Of a DNA stretch of 64,000 nt, positions 25,032 through 37,500 are shown one piece after another (position 1 is the stretch's first letter; the number at the start of each line of letters is the position of its first letter). The notes beneath the pieces were generated by a model. It had not been told where the DNA came from, ran no database searches, and saw only the letters and a list, made by a program, of their open reading frames with translations. The position numbers were made by a program, and so were the translations under genes. Origin of the DNA: Toxoplasma gondii ME49 (lineage: Eukaryota > Apicomplexa > Conoidasida > Eucoccidiorida > Sarcocystidae); assembly GCF_000006565.2 (NCBI RefSeq), contig NC_031474.1, positions 3,445,662 to 3,509,661 on the forward strand. Direction: 5' to 3'.

Positions 25032-28000
25032 CTACAACCTAGAACGCTTAGCGTAGCACAGGAGGCACGCGACTCTGCTTTGCGGCAACTGCGAGGATGA
25101 GCTAGAACAACGAAGATCTCTCCAATTTGTGGTAATCAGTGGCTCCCTCCGCATAGGCGTTGCTGAGGGAGGGATCATCACCGCGCCGTTTTGTGCACTG
25201 CGACGTTCTCTCATACCGTGTGAAAGCGATATGGCCGGTACACATTCTCGCTGCAGCAATTTTGCATGAACTGCGTAGCCTAATTAGATCTGGATGACGT
25301 AGTCGAAATAAATCCTAGCGTAATCCCTCACTTCACACAGAATCAGCGCCCCGAGAACGTGGCACAAAGCGTTTTTCCTATCTGAGCGGACTGCACGATA
25401 CGCTGTACCATTTTCATGCCGGGAGAAAGCTTGCCATCAAATCCTACTGGTGTGGAGCTTGCCCAGTGTTTGGGGATGGAGCTGTTTCACGAAGGAAAAC
25501 TAGCGCCCTATTGTTAAACAGCACAATCCAGGGCCGCACAACAATCGGGCAATCCGAGTTTCACTTCTGTTCCGTAGAGGGACACGTTGTTCTGCTGCTA
25601 CGGGAAATACTAGTATGCCACGGCACGGGAAATTTGATACTTTCGCAGCTAAGTGAAAACGCACTTTCTCGTTTGACGCTGCAAGATGCGGGAGCTTGGC
25701 GGCATTTGCACGGCCCTGGAAGACAGCGTCATGACTGAAATAATATTTTTGCGGATACCCGGTCAGAAAGGAGAGATACGCGACACTTGCGTGCAGTAGC
25801 ATTGGCGAGCTTCGTATCGGTGCGTACGTGGAGGCTCAGTGATTGATTAACACATAGCCGGTTACAGAGCGTTTTTCGTTCTCCTCGACGATAATACGCT
25901 CACGTGCTGAAGATATGCACGTGCTGCGACCAACCACAGCGTCGTCTGCGGACCCCATTGGAGGCAACGGACCCTAGTTCGACACTGGTGGAATCCCTTC
26001 CCCTGAGTGGAAATATGCTGTTGAAAGGAGAATTTCTCCCCGTTTACCGGATCCAAGTTCTATTGTGTTAGTAGCGCATAGTTAAGATGATAATTACTGT
26101 AGAAATAGAACCAACTGAACACCTCGTATTAATAGTTAGAATAGAGGCAGGCCCGGCTGTTAGTACGGAGGCCACACATGGTCCCGCAGATAGCGCATCA
26201 CGAATGTAGGGCTGAAGGATGTGAACCATGCGCTGGTACGCTCAGCCTCCGGAGTACGCAAAACGGTCGGCTGTTTCCTTTTTCAAGCATCCGCGCTCCA
26301 GATCTCTAAGCGATTCAGTACTGAACGATCGGGGACCGACGACAGTAGATCATGCTACGCTGTTGGAGCAGTCTATATCGTGTGTTAGGCTCGTTATACG
26401 CATTTGCACCTCCGTAGCTGTCGCTGAAAAACACAGATTATGAAGCATAAACATAGCAGTCAGTTACACAGACGGTCTTGAATCTGCGTTGACTTTCCAA
26501 CGACCTGCACGGTATATCCTAGTGTATAATGCCCTTGCCGTGCAGCTGTCAGTCACACCCCGTCGTAGGTCTGTTGATAGCACAGCGATATTCTGTGCTT
26601 CACCCGCGTACGCTCCTGGCGGCGACTTGACCAACACAACCAACGAGGGAAACGCTCAGCTCGACACACAACACAGAGATACCTTACATACCAGACACGG
26701 TTCTTCGGTAACTCCGAGTAACGCTTGCCCAGTAGATAGTCGGGCTCCGTTCAGACAAAATATGTCAAATGGAGCAAGAGTGACTTCTTTTCTTCAGTTA
26801 TTGAAACCGGCTCGTCATCTGTACCGGTTGCCACCAACGGAATTTTGAGCCAGAAGTGGCTCAATTCCATCGCTGAGTCAGGTTCGTTTTCCGCAAGGGG
26901 CACACCCCCTACAGAACCGTCTTCGTGATATTGACAACGATGGAAACTTTTGATGTTGCGCTGCAACCTGAAATATTCGCCCTGTTGATAGAAGCCGTCC
27001 CATCCTGCGCATCAAGAGAGGTGTGAGAAGTAGTTTCACCGTAACAGGCTGAAAGACAGCCCCCAGAGTATTGTGCGCGGCCGCCGGAGGCTTGTGCTAA
27101 GAGGCTGTCTTGAGTCGAGCGTTGTTTGCCTCAGGATGTTCATTTTACGTGTTGAATACTCCATTTCTACGTGATCTCTACACTGATGAGAAGTCATTTC
27201 GTGGACTGCCGCTTCGTCGGAATGTTTCATGTTTCGCCAACGTACCACTTGTTCGGCCATTTGCTTCATGTCAATGAATGAAGTGGAGGCCCCGGAGAAA
27301 AACCATAAAAACCGCTGGCTCCAGCTCTCGCATGGCCTCCAGAGAGAGCATGACAACCGGTGCCTACCTGCGGGAGCCAATCACACCATTTTATAGAACT
27401 TAGGTCCACAAACCTGTTCACAGAAGATGCCTGTTTTTTTTTCAGGTGCTGCCGTAATTAGAATGCCGAATCACCAAAATACATGCGGATGACCTCTGTC
27501 GTATCAAATATCCAGAAAGCTGGCAATCATCCAGTGGAGTGGGAAACAAACGATGGAGGGTCTGTGCTGGTGGAATTTCCTACTTTCCGTGTTCTGGTGG
27601 CTGTAGAGGTCGTCATTGTGAAACGAAGTACTAGAGACGATGAATGTGATACTGCTAGTCAACCACGGCTTTCAAGATACAAGACGGCAACAATAAAACT
27701 TGATCAGCTGAATTATAACTACTTGACACCGACTGCCTGGAGCCCCAAAGGATCACTCCTCTGCTCGGTCAGCGTGCACATCTTGTCACTGCAAGTTGGG
27801 CGATGAATACCAGTTCAAATTTCTTCGTACCCCACTGCGGTTCTTGGGGACTAGAATATGGTTCGAGGCATCACAGAAGGATATAATAATGTGTGTGTTA
27901 CCTCAGCACTGCTGACTATTTGCTTCGTACAGAAGCCGATTCGTCGTGTAAATTCCGTCCGCGCACATAGTAGTCGAATGGTGGATTTGCCTACGTACCG

Positions 28001-31000
28001 GGTTTTAGTGGAAAATGGGTATATCCGTAACCCTCCAGCTTGTGCTTATTCATAAGGCCAACCGAGATAGCCTGGGTAAATAAGGAAATATCACTTTAGG
28101 TTGTTCTTCGAGGGGTTCGTATCAGCATGACCATTGTTGAAAACATAATGGAATGTGGAGCTGGCGTGCCACCGACTGCCAGGGAAATTTACTGGGAACA
28201 GGAAAAGGACTAGTCTAGGCTCTTGATTTCTCGGTAACGACGGTTTCCACAACCATCCATTGGCCGTGATGTCTCTTTGTTCAATCTGTTCTCTACCGTG
28301 TCTGACCTTGGTAAAGCCATTTAACTTATGCGCCAGACATTATTGCCCATGAGTAATCAGACTAAGGTATGTGATAGGACAAGATTATTCAGAGCCGTCT
28401 GGGTAGCTGTCCGTGATAGTGTCACGGACACTGCCAGGCTGCGTTTTTATATTGCATGTGACATTTTTCGAGTCGGCTGCAGCTGAACGTGTGGTTTGGT
28501 TTTATCCGGTATAACACCCCCCTGTTAGGAATAAGTATCGAGGAGGACAGCGTGATGTCCAGGCGTACTGGACTCGAATGTTAAACCGATTTATCACGCG
28601 GCTGTGGTGATGCGCGCTACCCACCTTACCTGGAAATACAGTCTTGGGAACTCGTTGGCGTCGTTGTTCAATGAGTGTACGAGGGGGTCGCCAGTCACGT
28701 CCTCGCCTTTTTTATGAAGGTGAACTTCGAAAGGCTTTTAGTCGCGGGGAACGAGCACCACACCAACCACAAGAAAAATCATAGATGACTTCACAAATGA
28801 AATGCGCACCGCCTGCGCTATGCAAGCAGCAGACAAGGACAGAAGAGCAATCGCTCTGGCAAACCTTTCCTCAGGTAAAGGACCTTACATGAGAAAACAC
28901 GTGGAGGCCACTTCCATTCGCTCCGCAGCTGATCGATGTCGCCCCAATGAGCCTGAACACCATCAACACAGGTGACTGAAAATCTCCAGTATGAGGACAT
29001 TTCACGTCTGACAGGCCAAAGACTGCCACCGAACTCAAAGACGGTTGCGCTGTGTCGAGAGGCAGCGAACCGGGGTGTTCGATTCCTTGCCATAATGTGG
29101 AATTAGGTTGTAGTCTAAGTGCATCATCAGTAGAACCCCCTTGTTCGTTTACATGTGAGATCTTCACGATACTGCAGCAGGAAAGTGATTCGCTGCTTTC
29201 CACTATGTTTGTAACCCTGATCAGATTCTTGTCTGCCGTCCCTGTTTTTGGACTACGGTGGCATTGAGTACAAGTACACCCCACTTTTGGAGAATGACAA
29301 ACGCACTTGTGTCTCCTCTTGCCCTGTCGCCGCTCAAATCCATCGCCAACGTAATCAACGGACCAAGCTGAACAAACGAGGCGGCGCACTAATTCTTAGA
29401 TGTTGCAGTCGCCCAGGCATAACGGTGATGGCCAGCGGGATACTTTTCCCTCAAGAAGAGACTGAAGTGAGTGTCAAACTGGGACCGCCGTATCAGCTAT
29501 AGTTGCAACGTCGGGGCACATGCAAGTGTATGCGTATCATATCTGGCAACACATGGCCGCAGCTGGTCCCTCCTCCTACAGTAACAGAAAATACGAAAAG
29601 AGAGCTCCACGACACGTGGGGGATGCTACAAACTGTGAGGACTCGGCACTACGCAACAAGTTTCCACCTGAGACGCGTTAGCACCCATCACGAGAGGATG
29701 GTGTAGTAAGTACTATTAAATGACGACATTAAGTTGCAACAGGTGGGCGTCACTGGTATTGCTGCGTGTGTTCCCACGCTCCTCACGTTCAGCACTGCGG
29801 CTCTCATCATTCCCCACGTGCCCCTCGTCAGCTCTGATGATCCTACCCTTTGACTGAGGCAACTGCAACTCGTATAGAAGATACCTGTCCAAGATTTCCA
29901 AGCACAGTAGACAGACCACATGGTTGCCAGTTGTCTGCATTCTTTTCCCGGGCAAGGATGACAACCCACTGTAGGCGCCTTTCACAAATGCAGTATGCTG
30001 TCAAGCCGATGCTCCTTGAGCTTTATGACCACGTTCTTCCCGCTGCTTTTTCACACCTCACTTATGGATACTCACACGAATTTTGGGCAGATCCATTCCA
30101 GCGCCCGCGCCCAGGGTTGAAGTTGTTTCAGGAGGCTTCTCCGAGCTGGGTCACACACCGGCCACACGAAGGGGAAAAGCTATCTTTGCATTACAGCAGG
30201 ACATAGGGGTTCCAAGTTCACGACCGCAGGATGCGTCAAGTAGTATCCTGCTGTCCGTCTGTTCAGATGGACTTCTGTGTGAAAGAACAGGCGGATAGAG
30301 TGTGTTTCAGTCCTGCGTCAAGAATCATGCTGTTGCACAAAAACCACAGAAAAGAGGGTCATTTTTGTGCCCATTTAGACACCTGAGTGGGCCTCAACAG
30401 GCAACTCCGTGATCGAAGACTTTCCCTCTCTCTCTTTCTCCTCGACTTGAAGGTGCCTTTCCCTGTTGCGACTCACGCTTTTATTGATGTCAGGGAGCAG
30501 TGCGCCTAAGCGGTACACGCGAGCTGTGTATCCCAAATGAACACAATTTTGGATATCCTGGGTTCTGTCTGTGTCTGCGAAAAATGTGACTGTAGTCCCT
30601 AGTACCAGAACTGCAACCCTCACTTTCTTGGTGAAGCATATCTCTACTCAGACCACATTTATTAGGGCCGATCTCATCCCAATGCTGGTTTGGGAAGGCC
30701 TTAGTGCTGGACGAATCGATCGCATGTACTCCGGTTCTGTCGAAGCTTTCGATTTCTCCCCAAGCAGACCACACTTCCTCCCGGATCATCGGTACTGCTG
30801 TTGGATTCGCCCTTAAGGGGAAGGGCTCGATAGCGGCGTCGACTGGCTTATTCCCTTCGTCACACTGTGTCACATCATCAATTGTATACTCGTAAGGTAC
30901 ACCCTGAACTCGCAATAGACCAAAACGAATGTGACGGTGGACTTCAGGGCAAGCTTTAGGAACATCGCTTGGGGCGCTGGACGGTGCTCAATGGCTCATC

Positions 31001-32967
31001 TTGGTCTCTAAAGCAAGGCTCATTGACTGGAAAATAAAATATAGTAACAATGGGTGGAAGCACCATGCAGTCTCAATCGCTTTCAGGTGAAGCGAAAAAT
31101 CTGCTGAGGCTGTCTGAGATGCGTACCAGCGGTGTGGTCGCCCGGAACGTCTTGCCGTATTCAGAGAAGCCTGGCTGTCAGATGAGACAAGGACAACGTC
31201 ACATGACGTCTAAAATAAGCGTCTTCTTATATAGCGTAAATTCGTGATAGCAAGAGGCCTGGCAACGAGCTGGTAGAACAAGTAAGCAGACTAACTCTTG
31301 GAAGCGACATACCGTCATTCGGACAACGTTTCCTCTTTGGTTGTACGTGATGTGGCAAAGAACAACGTCTTCTGGGATCCTAAACGAACACAAAGGGCAC
31401 AACATGACCGGGCGTCAGAGTACGAGCTACCAGCGAAAACGTTATCTCTTGCAGCTTGTGTTTTTCCTGTCATCATGCGGAGTGCGTCTACAATTACGTG
31501 ACGAAACATACCCTGTGCTTTCGATCGATGCCATTATGTACATCGTTTCAGTGCAAAATCGTTCTGCAGCGCTTAGAACGGCGGCACCTGCACCGGGCTC
31601 CGTTCGAACTTGGGCCATCTCAGCTTGTCTACATAGAGGGTCACACAGAAATTACGTCACTTCTCCTCGTTAAAAGCCTCCACCGTGAAAGCGGCAGAGC
31701 AGAGAAACGATACAAACATACGTTCTGGGAATACCTTGCTAGGAAAGGTTTCGATGACCGGTGTCGGTTGGCGAGCTTTCATCTCCCGATCTTGGCCCTG
31801 ATCTATTGGTACGCATGAGACACCTAGACAAACAAGTCCCCGCATAGATGACATGCTGCGTATGGCTTGATGTATAGAGGATTCAGAGATTCGATGTGTT
31901 GTGACTGTTACGCTTGCTGTATTGATGATGTACTCGGCGGCCCGGCCTTTTACTGGACGAATCACTATGGCTCTTCTGCAAGGATATAGTGTAAAAGGAG
32001 ACCCTGCATGCTTCAGACTGACCAAGCTCGAAAGCGAGGAAAAACTCGACGATTTACACCGTCTGAGATACAAGCGTATACCTCGCAGGACGGTTTCCAT
32101 TAGATGAGAGAAAATGCTACACTCTTTCGTGATCGGACTCACACGGCGTCCGAATTGTAGAGAGGCGGGCTCGCGTAGAGGTCATGAAAAGCTTGAATTT
32201 GTTTCGGGATACAGCCGTCGGCCAGATCCCGGTCAGTAATTGTATAGATGCCGCTACTGAGACGTGTAAAAGGTACTGCTCTCCCCTCCTTGAGCATTCT
32301 TATTTGCGACTGAAACAACTCGAACTTCTGATGTTCTGCCCGAACATGACAGGAGGCATTCATGTACACCGCTTCTTCTCTGAGAACAAGGTCACATTCA
32401 GGAAGACGTTGAAAAATAACAAAAATCACAGCTCACCGCACCCGCATATAGAAGCAGCAATAATTGCACAGACAGTAGTGGACAAAAGAATTGGTTCTGT
32501 TAAATCCCTCATCTGATTCGCCTATTACACTTTCTCTTCCGTCTTGCGACTATTACTTGCGTTCCGACTTTTGAGGCAGTGAGAGGCTGGAAAGTCATGT
32601 TTGTGGTGAAGAACAGGCCGCCGAAGCACATCCCGTGATTGCTCAGGTTTGAAGCGGATCCAGTGAAGGCTGAGGTGAGAACTCACGTTGGGTTAATTAA
32701 TTTCTCTTGCCAAACAATGTCTTCGCAATACCGTCGGACATGTGCGGCCGAGTTGGGATGGAAAGGTTGTTTATCTTTTCCTGAACTAGTGTTTTGAGGG
32801 GACTGCATTTCGCAGTGCACCCCGACAACTTCGGTGGGCACTCTGCTGCATCTTCTGTCCTTGCCGATCACAATCCGTGCGGCGTTACAATTAACAGGAC
32901 TAAGGTACCACACAGTCACCCGGAAACGCACACGTGAGATGTCGGGACAATCGTGATAAACGCTGGT
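25032..32967 (-). CDS. Unrecognised multi-exon protein, Cys-containing, 5' end uncertain
   Basis: I do not recognise this family. Exons with good splice sites, in order of translation: 32687-32967 (RVRFRVTVWYLSP), 32143-32379 (LSSGIYTITDRD), 31824-31975 (EYIINTASVTVTT), 31313-31379 (IPEDVVLCHITYNQ), 30730-30903 (GVPYEYTIDDVTQC), 29754-29862, 28889-29241 (VLMVFRLIG), about 27485-27655, 27149-27367 (FIDMKQMAEQVVRW), 26825-27004 (WDGFYQQGEYFRLQR), 25904-26017 (TTLWLVAARAYLQH) and 25032-25250, which ends at TAG. Most neighbours join in phase, including a split Thr codon from 32687 to 32379, a split Val codon from 32143 to 31975 and a split Arg codon from 27149 to 27004. Small exons are still missing where phases disagree (31.8 to 31.4 kb, 28.9 to 27.4 kb, 26.8 to 26.0 kb). 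Alternating beta-type stretches and scattered Cys suggest an extracellular or lumenal protein, but that is inference. The true start may lie upstream, where 33.3-33.5 kb holds a further possible exon. Confidence 0.7.
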
Positions 32968-32988
32968 CTGGGCAAAGCCGAGCACCAT

Positions 32989-34559
32989 TGTTCGTTTGAT
33001 TCAGACTATGTTACGCCACAGCATGCTAGAGTCCGGAACTCCCTTCAGTCAGAGACGCCGCATCTGGTGAAGGAATCACTTTTGTAAATCTTAGTGAGCC
33101 TCTGCATGAATAAATCGTACGCTGTTTTGTTCAGCGTCGATTGGTTTATCCACTTCTTTGCCAAACAAACACCGGTGACCCGTTGTGCGTCACAGGATGC
33201 GGCGGACGATGAAAAAACCTAACACGAATTGCTATTAGAAAATGCGTCTTCATTCCGGACTGCAAATCAAAGGAATGCGCGTTATTATCTCAGGGTCCAT
33301 CGGTCCGCTAGAGTGATGCTTGTTTCGTTTGGAATGCAAATGTGATTGGAATTAGAAAACCAAAACTACGTGATGCATTCAGGTTGGAGCACACCGCGAT
33401 ATGCGCAGCCGTCAACTGGCGGAACTCCTTGTCTTTTGGTGCCCCAGGCAAACACGATGCAACACTCAAAACTTTTCGCTGATTTCTTGGAAAAAGACAG
33501 TTGTGCAGATGAACGTCACAAACTTCTCGTGGCTTTCTTTCACCCGAAAGAAAACATAGATGAACGCGAAGTATCTTGGCTGTCCACTTGTTACCTTGCG
33601 ATTTTTCACGCATGCTGTCGAAGCAGTTGCAGTTGTCGGTTCCCTAGTCATCACAGAGATCTTCTTTCTGAGAACAGCGCACACAAATAAGACATGTGGG
33701 ACATTTCGTTTAACTGTTTTTTGGAAAACTGCAGAGGACTCTCTTCAGATGAGGAAGATATCGATGAAAAAGCGTGTGCTTGCTTTGTTGCCGTTTGTTG
33801 TAGCCTTCAAGGGGTAACTTGCGATCACTTTTCCGCGTTTCCTTTTGTTTCTTTTCTCAGGGACGGCCTTTCCGTCTCTCCGCTGTATTGCAAAACAGTT
33901 AGTTCGTTTTTTTTGCTTCTGTGCTCCCAGCGCTTCCCGATTCAAGTGCGCCTCCTTCGTGGTTTCACGGGGATGTTCCTTTCGCCGCTCGTTTCCTAAG
34001 GCCATTCAGTTGTCTCAGCACTGTCATTGGCTCGCTTCCTGTCCTCTATCGCGTGCCAACGGTTCTACATTTCGGCAATTTTTGTATGATTTTCGCTATT
34101 TGCACTCGTTCGGTCGTCTTGCACCTTCCAAACAGGGGTCCTTAGCAAACAGGGTACGAAACAGTCACTACTTCGGCTGGCGGGCTGGACATGATGCCCT
34201 CCAGGAACTGCAAGGAGTATAATGTGAAGATTCGACACTAACAGCCCCACGTTATGGCGGCTGTTTTTCCTCAGGCTGCAACGCCGCGCGAGCACTCGTC
34301 AGAAGGAGTTTTTTTGGTGTCCATACTCTTCGATGGAACCAGCGTCGGCATGGTCTGGAACTGTTTTTCGACAAGGAGATGTGTGTCTTCAAACGAATCT
34401 GTTTTGAGATCAGGACACCACTGAACCTGGTGAGGGATGAAGCCATTCAGGGATGATGTCTACTCTTTGCGAGGACTATCCTGGTGCATGTAATCCTCCT
34501 TGACCTGCGTCTGTCCGCTTTTCTTCCTCCTCTCGTCTCCTTACCTTTTCAAGTCCACC
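32989..34559. other. Head-to-head intergenic region
   Basis: This region lies between the upstream end of the unrecognised minus-strand gene and the ATG of the Pro-rich membrane protein gene. The right half (about 33.8-34.55 kb) is strongly T/C-rich on the plus strand, like a coccidian 5' leader. The left half holds a possible additional minus-strand exon at about 33355-33530 (reads VCDVHLHNC and SVASCLPG), which I could not join in phase. Confidence 0.5.
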
Positions 34560-37500
34560 ATGGCACCGACCGTCCCCGCACGCCCATCGTCCTCCTTGGA
34601 ATCTCAGGAGGTAAATGGAGGGGACGATCGAGGCCGTGGCCACCGTCAAGGAAGTTCGTTGTACTCCGGCTTTGTTCGCGAGCGCCAGAGCCACCAGCAG
34701 TCTTCTTCTGTCGCCACGAGTGAGGCCGTTTCTGGCCCATCGTCGCATGCGTATGCCCCGTCAGCTCCACCTGCTTCTCTCAGCAATGGAGCTGTCTCCC
34801 CTTCTTCGTCCTGTCCTGCTCCTTTGATTTCGGACGAGCGTGCAGCCAGGTCTTCGGCCTTCCCTGAGATTCCTATGCTTAGCGCTGAAGACGCGGCACT
34901 GGCGCTTGCTTCGATGCCTCCACCGTTACCGACTGTCCTAGGTCGAACCGGCGAAGAGGAAACCTTTCTGCTTGAAAACGAGGTGATGAACGACTTTGAT
35001 ACACGCGCCTTCTTCTCAGACCATCTCGGGGATGTGGCGTCGCACGCTTCGTCCCTTCGGCCTTCCGGAACGGGCGGATTCTTCCGGCGGTGGTGGAAAC
35101 CCGCGAGCGTTTTTGGCTCTGTGAGGAATTCGGCTGCTGAGATGACAGCGCAGTCGTCTTCCGATCCTCTGGGAGATCGAGGAAGTTCCGGGACAAGCGA
35201 GGAACACGCAGAAATGCAGCGCCTGGACGCCCCCCAGTCTCAGCTGTCGACTCAACGCTCTGCTGGAAACCCTGCAAGTGGAGGTCCGCGCTTGGTCTCC
35301 GGTGGAACTGCAGCCGCCTCGTCTCCACCTCCTCAGACACGAGCAGCGAGAACAGACAGTGGAGGTGCTGCCGCCTTCTCGTCCAGTGCCCCGACGACAG
35401 GGGTGCCTGCCGGCTCTCCCGCGTCGTATCTTCCTCCACCTCCTTCGGCGCCTAAGCCGGCGGAAGCGAGACCGACCCAGGAAGGTCACTCAGGTTCTTC
35501 ACCGTCTCCATTTTCGTCTGCGCCGCTCGCTGGAGCATCTGAAATTGTGGGCAGGCCTAGCAGTTCGGAGGACTCTTCCCAGGACCTGTCGGAAGAAGAC
35601 GTACTCGAGGACGACCAGGAAGAGTACGCCGGCAGTCCAACAGACGCGCCGATGTCCTCCGGTCCTACGTCTTGGCTTTGGAAGCGTCTAGGTCTCCAGC
35701 GTCTTTCTTCTTCCTCGACTCAGGGCCGGACGCCAGGTGCCTCGACGTTGGGGCGACGGGCCCTCGGAGTGCGCCCACGAAGAAGGCGACGGCGCTACGT
35801 GCCGATGACAGGTGTGCCTTCCGGGGAGCGCGAAGAGGAGGAAAATCCCGTCTCTTTCTCTGAGTCTTTCTCGCCTGCGCCAGCCAGAGAAGTGGCTGTG
35901 CTGGGGGCCCCGGCTTTGATGCAGGCGACGGAGGACGGGGAGTTAGAAACTGGCGTCGAGGCGACAGCGAGAGATCCAGGACAAGCGGCCAGCCCTCCCA
36001 GGTGGCGGTGGCGATCCGGATTTCTCCTCTCTTCCCAGTCCCCTTCTGCCACCCGTCCCCAGGGCCCTGCGGGGGACATCGAGATGGGGAGACTCCCAGC
36101 GACCGGCGAGGGGGACGGACCTGAGACGGACTTCCAGGCACCACGACCGGAGCGGGAGGGGGTCGCAGGGGCAGGTGAGGGGACCTGGCGATCGACTGTT
36201 GGAGAGTTGGGTGAGAGGATTCGTGTACAGTCCTCAGCAGTCCTTGCCTCACTTCGAGGTGCCGTGGGAAGACTTCGCCGCGAGCGAGAAGACCAGCAGG
36301 AAGCGACGGAAGGCCCAGCCCCAGCAACAACCGACCGGACAGCTACGACTCGTGCAGACGAGGATGACGAAGACGACCCGTCCTGTCACCAGCTCCTCCT
36401 CGTCACTGGCTGTCTCTGCTGGTTCCCTCTGCTGTGGGTTGTCGGCGCTATGCTGTGGTGTGTAACTCCGAAGGAACATCGCCGCGCACGCGCCGTGAGT
36501 GGCAAGCAAAGGTGGAGGGGAAAGTCCGCTGCGGAGAGGGGGGGAGGGAAATATACAGCAATCGTACAGAACGTGGGCGTCTGTGTCTCATAACTGGAGT
36601 GGGTGTTGAAAGAAGGAAGGCAGAAGCTGGACACACAGAGAGAGTGAACCCGTAGAAACAACGGTATCACGGAAGGTCCAAGTCGTGGAAGAAGGCGACA
36701 GGAACCGAAGCGACAGAGGGCTCAATGCGTGGAAGGACGAAGCAGCGAAGGCGAGAGAACGCCAGAGAGGAAAGGGGTGAAAAAGTAGCCAGACGACGGA
36801 CAAACCGTGAACAGGGATGCGTGTCTGGCGTTGGTCTTTCACTTCGCTTAATGTCTTTGCCAATTTCTGATTTCGGCCTTTCGTGTTTTTGTCTTCAGTG
36901 GGGATCCATCAACGTCTTTCTGGTCTTTTTCACGTTCCTGTACCTTTTTTCGCACGTGTGGAACGTCGTGAAGCCGGTGTAAGTCGACGACGGGACGGGA
37001 AACCGGGATTTCGTTTGCTTCTTTCTCTTCTTGTCTTGTCACTCCTTCGTGCAAACATTCCTCAGCTCTCTCAGACTGCCGCTTTCTTGCAGGAGAGATG
37101 CACAGGCTGGCGAAGCACCGCAGGTTGATCTATGCGCCAGGTGGAACCGCTCTAGAACATCGGGGATTTGAGAGGACTCACGGAACCTTACGCAGCCGTG
37201 AGGAATAGAAATACGCTGTGTGCATGCTGTCTGATTCGCATCGGCAATTCTAGGTTTTCCTCATTGCCCTGCTTCTCCATTTGTAGTGACGTTTCCATTG
37301 ATTGCAAATAGTGTGTAGAGGCTGTGCTCTTTTTCGCGATAGAGAACAGCTGTGTCAAGGCTCTGCACGGCCTTTGGAGATTGCTGTCTTCTATGGAATC
37401 TGCACCTGCTGTTCGGGTGTCCGTGCGTTGCCGTTCTCCATCTCAGGGGGCAACGAGCGGTGCTGTTCAACACGGAGGCTCAGTTAGGCTTGGAAGGTGA

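Noticed and set aside
26825..27004. MELSH motif taken for another cytochrome b fragment
   Set aside because: The similarity is limited to a few residues, and the stretch is a phase-matched exon of the unrecognised gene with normal protein sequence on both sides.
27483..28055. Plus-strand stretches resembling broken EGF modules
   Set aside because: Cysteines are missing and a minus-strand exon frame (NDDLYSHQNTESRKF) explains part of the region; there is no link to the EGF gene at 1-1056.
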